In this document: piece after piece, positions 33,108 to 42,399 of the stretch
Layout of the letters: each line of letters opens with the position of its first letter
How positions within the stretch are numbered: the stretch's first letter is position 1
Source: Planomonospora sp. ID67723
GTDB taxonomy: Bacteria > Actinomycetota > Actinomycetes > Streptosporangiales > Streptosporangiaceae
Length of the DNA stretch: 64,000 nt
NCBI RefSeq assembly: GCF_015711605.1
Contig: NZ_JABTEZ010000004.1
Coordinates: forward strand, 558,001 to 622,000
Reading direction: 5' to 3'
Notes under the pieces: generated by a model
What the model saw: the letters and a program-made list of their open reading frames with translations, nothing else
The model's database searches: none
Told to the model about the DNA's origin: nothing
Made by a program: the position numbers and the translations under genes

Positions 33108-33226
33108 CGGCTGCTCCTGGCCGTAAAAGTCTTCTCACCAGGGAGGATGCCCGGCGCGCGTGCGCCAACCCCCCGCCCGCCGCGGGTTCGGCCGGTCGCG
33201 GAGCGCACGGCCCGGCCGGGGCCGGA

Positions 33227-34009
33227 TCAGCCGCTCAGGGCGGCCGGGTTGACCGGCTCCTGGACGGCGACGAAGGCCGCTACGGCGAAGACGAGGTAGG
33301 CGAACCAGCGGCGCAGCCGTACCGCCTCCAGGCGGCGGCCCAGCCGGGCAGCGGCCAGCGACCCGGCCATCGCCGCGGTGGTGAAGGAGGCGATGACGCC
33401 GTAGTCCAGCACCGCGTCCCCGGCGTGGGCCGCGAACCCGGCGGCCGCGTTGACGACCACGATCAGCAGCGAGGTGCCGACCGCGGCCGTCATCGGCAGC
33501 CCCAGGCCGAGCACCAGGGCCGGGATGATCAAAAAGCCGCCGCCGACGCCGAACAGGCCGGTCAAAGCGCCCACGACCGCGCCCGCGACGATGCTCTTGG
33601 GCAGGCAACTGCGCTAGTTGACCCCGCCGCCGGGCAGCGCGCACGCCCCGCCCACGGCGGTCTGCTCGGCCAGCATCCGCCAGCCGGCCACCACCATGAG
33701 GGCGGCGAACCCGATCAGGACCGCCTGCGGCGGCAGCAGCCGGCCCAGGGCGGCGCCGGCGAAGGCGGCCGCCGCGCCGGCGCCGCCGAAGACGGCGGCG
33801 ATGCGCCAACGCACCTGGCGGGCGCGGATGCGGGGCAGGACGGCGGTGGCCGAGGAGATGCCCACCACCAGCAGGGAGGCCGGAATCGCCGAGGCCAGCG
33901 GCAGGCCGGCGCCGTAGACGAGGGCGGGAACCGCCAGGATGGAGCCGCCGCCGCCCAGCAGTCCGAGCAGGATGCCGATCACGGCGCCGAGGCCGAGTGC
34001 ACTCAGCAT
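33227..34009 (-). pseudogene. TauE/SafE (TSUP) exporter with in-frame amber codon
   Basis: From ATG 34009 the frame encodes the first TSUP half (MLSALGLGAVIGILLGLLGG with GGGGSILAVPALVYGAGLP). TAG follows at 33614-33616, then the second half continues in the same frame (SIVAGAVVGALTGLFGVGGG and FLIIPALVLGLGLP). Together they give the standard length of about 260 residues. The family usually has NWR at this point, so a single TGG-to-TAG change explains the stop. TSUP proteins export sulfite or organosulfonates, which fits its neighbours. Confidence 0.85.
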
Positions 34010-34101
34010 CGCCGTCTCCGTTCAGTCGCTTCGGTCGGTTCGGTCGGCCGGGGCCGGGCGGCGCGTCCGGTCGGTCAGGGGCCGGGGCGCGCCGTCCCGG
34101 C

Positions 34102-34695
34102 TCATTTGCGCTCGTCGGCCAGGGCGCCCAGCACGGTGGTGATGTCGGTGTGCGGGCCGCGGTTGTAGGGGAGCTTGGCCAGGGCCATGCCCATGGCGCA
34201 GGTGCCCGACAGGGCGGCGAAGGTCAGCCCGCCGCCGATGGCCGCGGCGACCCACTTGGCTCGGGGGATCACCGTGCTGGTCAGCAGCGAGCCCAGCACG
34301 ATGGAGCCGGCGACCAGGCGAACCTGGCGCTCCAGCTCCCAGCGGGGCCTGCCGGTGGCAACCGGGGCTCCGGCGGCCTGCCAGGCGGTGATCCCGCCGG
34401 ACAGGACGCGCAGGTTGGGCAGGCCCGCACTCGCCAGGGCCTGCTCGGCCGCTTGGGCGCGCTGGCCGGAGCGGCAGATGAGCACGACCTGCTCGTCCAG
34501 GTGGGGGCGCAGTTCGTCGCGGTGCTCGCGCAGCACATCCAGCGGCACGTTGCAGGAGCCGGGGATGTGGGCGGTCTCGAACTCGCCGGGGGTGCGCACG
34601 TCGATCAGCCGGGGCGGCTCGCCGGATTCCAGGAGCCGCCGCAGGACGGCGGTGTCCAGGGCGGCGGGGGCTTTCGGGGTGTCGGCGGCGGTCAT
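34102..34695 (-). CDS. rhodanese with DUF2892 membrane tail
   Basis: The 197-residue protein has a rhodanese domain (residues 12-112; LIDVRTPGEFETAHIPGSCN and the active-site loop ICRSGQRA) and two C-terminal transmembrane helices of DUF2892 type (VRLVAGSIVLGSLL and WVAAAIGGGLTFAALSGTC). It is a membrane-tethered sulfurtransferase carrying sulfane sulfur on the loop cysteine. It lies within the CstR-controlled persulfide locus. Confidence 0.9.
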   Translation of the reverse strand: MTAADTPKAPAALDTAVLRRLLESGEPPRLIDVRTPGEFETAHIPGSCNVPLDVLREHRDELRPHLDEQVVLICRSGQRAQAAEQALASAGLPNLRVLSGGITAWQAAGAPVATGRPRWELERQVRLVAGSIVLGSLLTSTVIPRAKWVAAAIGGGLTFAALSGTCAMGMALAKLPYNRGPHTDITTVLGALADERK

Positions 34696-34740
34696 GCGGT
34701 CTCCTTGTCGAGAGGTCAGGGCGGTCGGCCGGTTGCGGGC

Positions 34741-34764
34741 GGCGGCCGCCGGACGGCGGCCGCC
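34741..34764. repeat. inverted repeat between sulfur genes
   Basis: GGCGGCCGCC-GGAC-GGCGGCCGCC is a 10-bp-arm hairpin between the persulfide dioxygenase and rhodanese genes. It could be an mRNA processing or attenuation hairpin. Confidence 0.5.
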
Positions 34765-34791
34765 TTCCCCGGGGGCGGTTTTTGCGGAGGG

Positions 34792-36190
34792 TCACCTCGC
34801 GGGGGCGGTGAGGGTCAGGCCGGCGTCACTGGCGCCTGCATAGGCGTCGTCGATGTGCACCACCGTCCGTCCGGCCCGGGCCAGCAGGCTGCCGGCGGCG
34901 GCGGCCCGGTAGCCGGAGCCGCAGTGCACCCACACCGTCCCGTCCGGCACCTCGGCCAGCCGTGCGGGCAGCTCGGGCAGCGGGATGTGGGTGGCACCCT
35001 CGAGGTGCCCGGAGCGCCACTCGCCTGTCATGCGCACGTCCAGTACGACGTCCGGGGCGGGCAGGTCACGGACGGTACGGCCGGCGCGGGCGGCGGCCAG
35101 GTCGGTGAACGTGGCCACCGTCAGCTCGCCCAGCCGGGCCGCGTCTTCGCCGGTCCACTGCTCGGGGGTGCCGGTCGCGGCGGCGGCGGGGCGGTCGATG
35201 CCGATGCGCGCCAGTTCGCGCTGGGCGGCGGCGACCTGCTCAGGGCTGTCGCCCAGCAGCGTGATGGGCGCGCCCCAGGGGGCCGTCCAGGCCAGCCAGG
35301 TCGCCATGGGCCCGTCCAGGCCGAAGCTCAGAGTGCCGGTCAGGTGGCGGTGGGCGAAGGCTTTGCGTGAGCGCAGGTCCACCACCCATTCGCCGGCCTC
35401 GATCCGCTCCCGTAGCTGTCCGGCGTCGGCCGCCTGCACGGGGGGTGAGGTCGATCAGATCGGCGCCGGCGCTGTTGCGTGCGCCCATGTGGGCGTAGTA
35501 GGCGGGGTAGGCGTCCAGCCCGGCCAGCGTCTGGGTGACGAAGGCGTCGGCCTCCAGCCGCAGTGCCGGGTTGGCGTCCTTCTCTCTGCCGATGGTGGAG
35601 GCCGGGGCGTCGGACTGGGTGGCCGAGCAGAAACTGCCGAAGCCGTGGGTGGGCCAGATGTGCGCGCCGTCGGGCAGCAGGTCGGCCAGGCGGCGCGCCG
35701 AAGCGTGCTGGTGACGGGCCAGGGTGTGGGTGTGCTGGTGGCCGAGCAGGTCGGTGCGGCCGGTGGTGCCGAACAGCAGCGAGCCGCCGGTGAACACGCC
35801 CTCGGGTCCTGCGGGGCCGGTCAGGACGTAGGACAGGTGGTGGAAGGTGTGTCCCGGGGTGGCCACGACGGAGAGGCGCATCGTCTCGGAGACGGTGAGC
35901 TCGTCGCCGTCGATCGCGGGCGTGTGCTCGAAGCCGACGGCATCGGCGCCGGCGACCAGGTAGGCCGCACCGGCGACCTTGGCCAGGGCCAGGCCGCCGG
36001 AGACGTAGTCGTTGTGCAGGTGGGTCTCGGCCACGTGCGTGATGCGCACGCCGAGCCGTCCGGCCAGGGCCAGGATCCGGTCGATGTCGCGCTGCGGGTC
36101 GACCACCAGCGCAACGCGGCCGTCGTGGGCCAGGTAGCTGCGGTCGCCCAGGGAGGAGGTCTCCACCACCTCGACGTGGATCGTGCTCAT
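34792..36190 (-). pseudogene. persulfide dioxygenase-rhodanese (CstB-like), frameshifted
   Basis: The N-terminal metallo-beta-lactamase domain (from ATG 36190) has ETHLHNDYVSGG, VVATPGHTFHHLSYV and IWPTHGFGSFCSA, the non-haem iron site of ETHE1/PDO-type enzymes. At a run of six G (35440-35445) the frame shifts. Removing one base restores LTP-VQAADAGQLRERIEAGE and two rhodanese domains, the second with the catalytic loop VHCGSGYR. The three-domain layout matches CstB, which oxidises persulfide to sulfite/thiosulfate. A GTG at 35439 could start a separate rhodanese product. It may be mutated or a sequencing error. Confidence 0.85.
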
Positions 36191-36262
36191 CGTCGTTGCC
36201 GCCTTCACGTCGTCGGAATCAGGAACAGGTCGTCGGTGTCGGTTGCGGGATGTGCGGGGGCG

Positions 36263-36421
36263 TCAGCGGCCGTGCTGCAGCGGCAGGCCGGCCCGCTGCC
36301 AGGCATCGGTGCCGCCGGCCAGGGAGCGCACCCGCGCCCCGGCGCTGTGCAGGGCCTGCGCGGCGGTGCCGGTCCGGTCGTCGCGCCGCAGCTCGGCAAC
36401 GGTCATCTCACGGATCGTCAT
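36263..36421 (-). pseudogene. rhodanese with central deletion
   Basis: ATG 36421 follows GAGGAG. The product begins like a rhodanese (MTIREMTVAELRR) but jumps to the C-terminal helices (TAAQALHSAGARVRSLAGGT, then DAWQRAGLPL). The roughly 45 residues holding the aspartate pocket and catalytic cysteine are missing, so it cannot act as a sulfurtransferase. It is the first gene after a CsoR/CstR-type operator. Confidence 0.75.
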
Positions 36422-36441
36422 CAGGTCACTCCTCAGCGAAT

Positions 36442-36457
36442 ATACCCGGGGGGGTAT
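36442..36457 (-). promoter_or_regulatory. CsoR/CstR-type operator upstream of the rhodanese-PDO genes
   Basis: ATACCC-N4-GGGTAT with a G/C-run core has the form of known CsoR-family operators. On the minus strand it is followed by TATATT, a -10-like hexamer, and then the ribosome-binding site of the rhodanese relic. Confidence 0.75.
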
Positions 36458-36537
36458 GCGATGGGCAGAGAAAAGCCCTGATCGCGGCATGGTTCCCGCT
36501 CACCGGCCCGGCAAGCGGGGATACCGTGCGCGTCGGG

Positions 36538-36897
<360 letters not shown>

Positions 36898-36904
36898 TCA
36901 ACAG

Positions 36905-36920
36905 ATACCCCCCCAGGTAT
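36905..36920 (-). promoter_or_regulatory. CsoR/CstR-type operator upstream of the sensor gene
   Basis: ATACCC-N4-AGGTAT has the same spacing as the site at 36442-36457, with one mismatch, and lies about 100 nt upstream of the sensor gene. It implies autoregulation. Confidence 0.7.
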
Positions 36921-36925
36921 ATTCC

Positions 36926-37890
36926 AGGCGGTGGGCGCGCCGCCCGGTGTCAAAGCCCGCGGGCATGGGAGATCGCGGCGCAGCCCAGACGCGGTGAGCT
37001 GGCCAGGCCGCTGATCCACAGGGCCGAGCCTCGGTAAGACCTTCTGTCCTTCGAGACGGGCGGCGCGGGGCGATGAAGCGGGAAGCCGTCAAGCCTTCGG
37101 GTGCGGGGAGCGATCTCCGGCGCCGGTCGCCACCCGGCCGGTGGCGCTGTCCGACCCTCGGCCGGGGGGTTCTTCCGCATCAGGGTGGCCAGATGCGCGT
37201 GACAGGGCAGATGCCCGCAGGTGCCATCGCCGGGGCTCGGCCAGCGGGGTGGAGGTGATCAGGCGCTTTGCCGGGTGCGCCAGCGCGCGAGGATTTCTTG
37301 ATCGGCCGCGGGTTCGGACGCCGGCGGTGCGCTCCCAGGACCCGGCCTGGATCGGCAGCGCCACCCCGCGCAGCCCCTCAAAACCGGGCAGGTCCGGCAC
37401 TGCCCCGGGGCCGATGATGATGCCGCCGGTCAGGTGGGCGGCCAGGCGGGTGGCCAGCGCCTGGGGCAGCGCCGCCACTGTCATGATCGCAAGCAAGGAC
37501 TCGGCCGGCGGGAAGGCGTCGGCATCCCAGTGGCGCTGCAGCCGCGACTCCAGCGGGCCCACGTGCAGCCATCCGGGCCGTCCCCTGCTGCGCTCGGTCA
37601 CCGCTGCCCGGGTCTCCCTATGCTCTTGCCCGCCCAGCCGGGCGCGGCTGCTGTGCGGACTCCTGGTGATCAGCTGGACTATAGCCGCCGCGCAGTCGGC
37701 CATGTGCGCAGATCGAGCGAGCCGCCGTATCGGCTCCGTCACGGGGATCCGCCCCTGGTGAAGGGGAGCGGCGGACCCGCAGGACCGCACGGACCAGAGG
37801 ATGCAGTTGGATGATCTGCTCTGTCAGGACGAGCAGCAGGCTGTGGGAGCGCAACGTGCGGGAGTCAGTCGGCGGTGGTGAAGGCACAAC
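36926..37890. other. about 1 kb without a convincing gene
   Basis: Minus-strand 37370-37600 has protein-like composition (AESLLAIMTVAALPQALATR, then LTGGIIIGPGAVPDLPGFEG). The frame lacks a good start, its ends are Arg-rich and unlike protein, and I know no family, so it may be a decayed gene. Nothing else was supported. Confidence 0.35.
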
Positions 37891-39354
37891 TCAGCGCCCG
37901 CACGTGAGACGGCCCTCGGTGGGGACGCGCAGGCGCAACAGGTAGTCGTCGACCGCCCGCCGGGTGCAGGCCGTACGCTGGTAGGCGCTGTGGCCCGCGC
38001 CCTCGTAGGTCACCAGCGCCGCACCCCGACCGAGCTGCCGGCGGACGCCGACCGCCCACGCGTGCCCGGTCGCCGGGTCGTGACGCGCGTTGACCAGCAG
38101 GATCGGGGGAGTGCCCGCCGGCACCTTCAGCCGGTGCTGGGGGTTGCGCGGCTCGACCGGCCACAGGGCGCAGGTCAGTGCGAACGCCTGGGTGTCGGGC
38201 TGGGTACGCATGTGGGGCGCGACCCGGCGCATCTTCGCGGCATGGGCGGCGAACCGCCGGTGGTCGGAGATCGTCAGCCGCCAGTCCTGGCAGGCGGCAG
38301 GGGCCGGATGTTCGATCTCCCGAACCTCCGGACCCGGCTGGCCGCGTACGACGCCGCGCGGTCCCGGCCTCCCCGACTGCAACGAGGCGATCCGCTCGGC
38401 CAGCCAGGAGTAGTCCGGCCCCATGAGGCCGCCCAGATGCGCCTCCGTGGCCAGGTCGTACGCGCTCAGCACGCGGCCAGCCAGGGCGGGATCGCGCAGC
38501 GTGCCCAGGTCCGCCCGGGCCATCAGCCCGTCCCAGATCCGCAGGACGTCCCTGCCGTGCAGCGCACACGCCCGCTCGCGGGCGCACCAGCGGGCGAACG
38601 CCAAAAACGCCTCCTCGGCGTTGGCCGCCTGGCTCACCAGGAAGCGGCCGGTGGGCAGGCTGTGGTCGAGGACGCCATCCAGCGACATCGCCCGGAGGTT
38701 ACGCCCGAACAGCTCCGCGTAATGTTGCCCGGGCAGTGTTCCCGCGGACACGCCGTGGTAGCTGATCGTGCGCTCGCTGAGCGCGACCCGTACGGCCTCG
38801 AGGTCCCGAGCGACGCTGACCGCGTCGAGGTGATCGGCCACCGGTCCGGTGCGGCGTCGGCAGTCGGCGGCCAGCTCGGCGGCGTACGTCCGGAGCCGGT
38901 CGAAGTCGGCCTGGTCACGCGGTGTGGGCAGGGGCTCGCGCCGGACGATGTCGGCCGAGCACCGCACCGGGGAGCTGCGTCCCACGCCGCGCGGGTCGAA
39001 CCCCACGATGTCGAATCTCGCCAGGATCTCCTTGCTGAAGTACGTGCTCGCCTCGCCCTGGACGAAATCGGTGCCCGGCCCGCCGCCGATGTTCACCGCC
39101 AGGACGCCGACGCGCCGCCCGGGCTCTGCTGCCTTGAGCCGGGCCACCGCCAGGCCGAACCTCGCCCCGCCCGAGCGGCCCCAGTCGATCGGGATCTGCA
39201 GCTCACCGCATTCGACGGCCCGGTTGGCCGCACACGGCGCCCACGCGATCTTCGGCTCCGCTGCCGCGCCGCGGCCCGGAAGCACGCTACCGCCCGGGAA
39301 TGCGAGCACAGCGCCCGTGAGCACCGCACCCGCCTTGTGCGCAAATCCCATCAT
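37891..39354 (-). CDS. secreted alpha/beta-hydrolase, tripeptidyl-aminopeptidase (TAP) type
   Basis: The 487-residue protein has a signal peptide (residues 1-32), then the S33/TAP layout: NIGGGPG oxyanion region (88-94), FDPRGVGRSSPV, nucleophile elbow GVSAG (Ser203), a helical cap, and the C-terminal TAP domain with LLVNARHDPATG (Asp) and YEGAGHSAY (His). It closely resembles Streptomyces-type secreted tripeptidyl aminopeptidases, normally about 500 residues. The elbow has GVSAG where most relatives have GVSYG. It is divergent from a two-component system, which may regulate it. Confidence 0.88.
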   Translation of the reverse strand: MMGFAHKAGAVLTGAVLAFPGGSVLPGRGAAAEPKIAWAPCAANRAVECGELQIPIDWGRSGGARFGLAVARLKAAEPGRRVGVLAVNIGGGPGTDFVQGEASTYFSKEILARFDIVGFDPRGVGRSSPVRCSADIVRREPLPTPRDQADFDRLRTYAAELAADCRRRTGPVADHLDAVSVARDLEAVRVALSERTISYHGVSAGTLPGQHYAELFGRNLRAMSLDGVLDHSLPTGRFLVSQAANAEEAFLAFARWCARERACALHGRDVLRIWDGLMARADLGTLRDPALAGRVLSAYDLATEAHLGGLMGPDYSWLAERIASLQSGRPGPRGVVRGQPGPEVREIEHPAPAACQDWRLTISDHRRFAAHAAKMRRVAPHMRTQPDTQAFALTCALWPVEPRNPQHRLKVPAGTPPILLVNARHDPATGHAWAVGVRRQLGRGAALVTYEGAGHSAYQRTACTRRAVDDYLLRLRVPTEGRLTCGR

Positions 39355-39471
39355 GTAGCTCCTCCTTCGTGAGGTGTCGAAAGCCCATCCAAGGCGGTGC
39401 GGCGGGCGGGCACAGGAGTCTCCGCACCCAGTTCCGGGGGTGGGCAGGCTCTACCTCGTACAGTGGCGGCC

Positions 39472-40722
39472 ATGGAAATGGCAGAGGCGCTGCGCGGGGC
39501 TCCCCTGCGCTTCGTCGCGTCCCCCTGGCCGCTGCGCACCGCCGCCTACGTACTCACCGGCGTGGTCAGCGGCCTGCTGGCCCTGGCGTGGGTTCCGGTG
39601 GCCCTGGTGGCGGGCGCGTACGTGCTCACGCCGCTGCTGACGTCCCCACTCGCGGCGGCCGAGCGGCGGCGCGTCGCACTCCTCGGCCTGCCCGCGCTGC
39701 CCGACCCGCACCGCATCCCGGACCATGCCGGGCTCGCCGCCTGGCTGAGGGCTCAGCACACCGACGCGGCCACCTGGCGGGAGCTGGCCTACCTGGTGCT
39801 GCACGGCAGCGTGCTCCTGGCAGTGAACGTCGTGGCGCTGCTGCTCGGCTCAGCCCCTGCGCTGGTCTACCTGAGCGGCGTCGCCAACCTCGCGACCTCG
39901 CAGCCCGACGGACCGGCGTCCGCCACGCCCGCGATGCGGGCCGACACCGCCGACGGCCAGGTGTTTGCGCTGGTCGGCGGTGCTGCGCTAGCCGTGCTTG
40001 GCACCGCCGTCCTCCTCGCCTACGCGACGGCCCTCGCCGCGCTGGCCCACGGCGCGCTCGCCCGCCTCCTGCTCTCCCCAGGCGATGAGGCTCGCGTCCG
40101 CTCGCTGACCAGCTCCCGCGTCCGCCTCATCGACGCCTTCGAGTCGGAACGCCGCCGCATCGAGCGCGACCTGCACGACGGCGCCCAGCAGCGGCTCCTG
40201 CGGCTCGGCATGACGCTCGTCACGGCCCAGCTCGAACTCGACCACGACCCCGAGGCTGCCCGCCCCCTGCTCGCCCAGGCGGCCGACGAGGCCAAAGCCG
40301 CGCTCTTTGAGCTGCGCGAGCTGGTCCACGGCATCCATCCCCGGGTGCTCACCGACCTGGGCTTGCGCGCCGCCGTCACCGACCTCGCGGCGGGCCTGAC
40401 CGTGCCGGTGACCGTGGCGATGGACGTACCGGAACGATTACCGGCGCCGGTGGAGTCTACGGCGTACTTCGTCGTCGCCGAGGCTCTGACCAACGCGGCC
40501 CGGCACGCCGCCGCCACCAAGATCACGGTGACCGGCTCGGCCACCGCCGACACCCTGACCATCGTCGTAGGCGACAACGGCAAGGGCGGCGCGGACCCGG
40601 CGCGCGGCACCGGCCTGGCCGGACTGGCCGACCGGGTCGACGCCCTGGCCGGCACCATCACGTTGACCAGCCCGCCCGGCGGGCCCACGACCCTGCGCCT
40701 GGAGCTGCCATGCTCCGCATAG
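39472..40722 (+). CDS. NarL-type sensor histidine kinase (TTA codon)
   Basis: The 416-residue membrane kinase has hydrophobic helices near 25-60, 110-135 and 165-190. A HisKA_3 domain follows, with His235 in ERRRIERDLHDGAQQRLLRL, and then an HATPase domain (EALTNAARHAAATKI, DNGKGG, GTGLAGLADRVDALAG). It overlaps the response regulator by 13 nt. Leu323 is encoded by TTA (40438-40440), a very rare codon here. In streptomycetes TTA makes translation depend on the bldA tRNA, so developmental control is plausible. Confidence 0.92.
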   Translation: MEMAEALRGAPLRFVASPWPLRTAAYVLTGVVSGLLALAWVPVALVAGAYVLTPLLTSPLAAAERRRVALLGLPALPDPHRIPDHAGLAAWLRAQHTDAATWRELAYLVLHGSVLLAVNVVALLLGSAPALVYLSGVANLATSQPDGPASATPAMRADTADGQVFALVGGAALAVLGTAVLLAYATALAALAHGALARLLLSPGDEARVRSLTSSRVRLIDAFESERRRIERDLHDGAQQRLLRLGMTLVTAQLELDHDPEAARPLLAQAADEAKAALFELRELVHGIHPRVLTDLGLRAAVTDLAAGLTVPVTVAMDVPERLPAPVESTAYFVVAEALTNAARHAAATKITVTGSATADTLTIVVGDNGKGGADPARGTGLAGLADRVDALAGTITLTSPPGGPTTLRLELPCSA

Positions 40723-41351
40723 TGCTCGCTGAGGACGCGTTACTGCTGCGCGAGGGGCTGGCCGCGCTGCTGGCCCGCTTCGGCCACGAGGTGGTAGCCG
40801 CCGCCGGCGATCCGGATGCGATGTCCGCCGCCGTCGCCGAGCAGTCCCCCGACATCGTGGTCACCGACGTACGCATGCCGCCTACCTTCACCGACGAGGG
40901 CCTGCGCGCCGCTGTCGCCCTCCGCCACGCCCACCCCGGCCTCCCCGTCCTGATCCTCAGCCAGTACGTGGCCACCGCCTACGCCGCCAAGCTCCTGGAG
41001 TCCACGAACGACGGCGGCATCGGTTACCTGCTGAAGGACCGCATCCTTGAGGTGCGCGAGTTCGTCGACGGCGTCGAACGGGTCGCCGCCGGCGGCTGCG
41101 TCATCGACCCCGAGGTCGTCCGCCGCCTCCTCACCCACCACCCGCTGACCCGCCTCACGCCCCGCGAACGCGAGATCCTCGCCCTCATGGCGCAGGGCCG
41201 CTCCAACATGGCGATCGCCAACGAGCTGAGGGTGAGCGAGAAGGTGGTCAGCAAACACATCAACGCCATCTTCACCAAACTGGACCTCCCGCCCACGGTC
41301 ACCGACGACCACCGCCGTGTCCGCGCCGTCCTGATGTACCTCCGCGCCTGA
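40710..41351 (+). CDS. NarL/LuxR-family response regulator (TTA codon)
   Basis: The 213-residue regulator has a receiver domain (acidic pair AED at residues 7-9, phospho-acceptor Asp53 in VVTDVRMP, GIGYLLKDR near the conserved Lys) and a LuxR-type HTH (LTPREREILALMAQGRSNMA, then LRVSEKVVSKHINAIFTKL). It is the cognate partner of the overlapping kinase. Residue 11 is encoded by TTA (40740-40742), placing a bldA-type checkpoint at the very start of translation. Targets are unknown; the divergent secreted peptidase is a candidate. Confidence 0.94.
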   Translation: MLRIVLAEDALLLREGLAALLARFGHEVVAAAGDPDAMSAAVAEQSPDIVVTDVRMPPTFTDEGLRAAVALRHAHPGLPVLILSQYVATAYAAKLLESTNDGGIGYLLKDRILEVREFVDGVERVAAGGCVIDPEVVRRLLTHHPLTRLTPREREILALMAQGRSNMAIANELRVSEKVVSKHINAIFTKLDLPPTVTDDHRRVRAVLMYLRA

Positions 41352-41387
41352 TCCCGCCCCGAACCTCGCCTCACCGGCGCCCGCACC

Positions 41388-41640
41388 CAGGCCGACCGCG
41401 ACGCCGCCGAGGCGCACGAGCGCGCCGAGACCGCAATCGCCTCCGAGCTCAAAGCTCTACGGGATCTGGGCACCGAGCAGGCCGCGCGAACCGGCGCCGA
41501 GACGGCCCGGGACGCGGCCCTGGCCGTGCAAGATGAGCTGGCCGAACAGGTCACCACCGCCACTCGGCTGAGCGAGAAGCTGGCGGCGGCCACCGACCGC
41601 GCCGCCCACGCCGCGGCCCAGGACACCACCGACCAGGCCT
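41388..41640 (+). pseudogene. KfrA-like coiled-coil fragment
   Basis: The frame gives a long heptad-type helix (AEAHERAETAIASELKALRD, then TGAETARDAALAVQDELAEQ). This is typical of the coiled coil in KfrA-like plasmid DNA-binding proteins that accompany actinobacterial Tn3/plasmid modules. No start codon or N-terminal HTH is present. It runs in frame into the Tn3 transposase remnant. Confidence 0.5.
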
Positions 41641-42190
41641 CCGATCCGGACATGGTGTCCGGGATCTTCGCGATGCTCGGGTACCGGTTCGCGCCCCGCT
41701 TCGCCGACCTGGGCGACCAGCGGTTTCCGGCGGGCCGACCTGCCCACCGCAGACGACGGCCGCCCGCCGGTGTCCGGCTACGGCCTGCTGGGGCAGGCGT
41801 TCGCCGAGTACGGCCGGATCGACAAGACTCTGCACCTGCTGAACATCTTGGACCCGATCGACAACACCTGCCGGCGTACCCTGGGCCGCCAGCTGTCGAT
41901 CCAGGAGTCGCGGCACCGGCTCGCGCGGAGATCTGCCATGGCGGAGGCGGGAAGATCCGCCAGGCCTACTGGGAGGGCCAGGAAGATCAACTAGCCGCGC
42001 TCGAGCTGGTCGTCAACGCCGTGGTGCTGTGGAATTCCACGTACGTGTCGGCGATCGCCGATCACCTGCGGGCGGTCGGCTGGACCTCCACCGAAGGCAT
42101 CGGCGTCACCGATGAGCACGTGGCCCGGCTGTCCCCGCTGGGTCATGCCCACCTCGATTGCCTAGGTCGTTACGCTATCGCGCCCTCGGG
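41641..42190 (+). pseudogene. Tn3-family transposase C-terminal relic, multiply frameshifted
   Basis: Readable pieces are SDPDMVSGIFAMLGYRFAPR, then in another frame EYGRIDKTLHLLNILDPIDN. Back in the first frame come GKIRQAYWEGQEDQLAALEL, VVNAVVLWNSTYVSAIADHL and VARLSPLGHAHLDCLGRYAI. These are the ordered landmarks of Tn3 TnpA, including the catalytic Glu region (EGQEDQL). The large N-terminal part is absent. Confidence 0.85.
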
Positions 42191-42399
42191 ACCGGGACCG
42201 GGACCGGGACAGAGGCTGCGGCCCCTGCGGACGGCAGCGGGCGGGCCGGGCGGGCAGGAGGACGACTGATCGCCGCGTTCGTGACGCACTCATTCGTCTG
42301 GGACTTCCCGGTTTCGGGTCGATGTCACGGCGAGTAGTTCCCTGCCGGTGCCGATCCGCTCTCGTGGTCGTGAGCTGTCCGAAGGCCGGTGGAGGCGTG

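Noticed and set aside
37089-37790. 233-codon minus-strand frame
   Set aside because: Only the middle third looks protein-like; both ends are Arg/Ser/Pro noise, there is no ribosome-binding site and no family could be named.
42190-42399. GGGACC tandem run (42187-42210) as a regulatory repeat
   Set aside because: It is a short simple repeat at the decayed end of the Tn3 relic with no neighbouring promoter.
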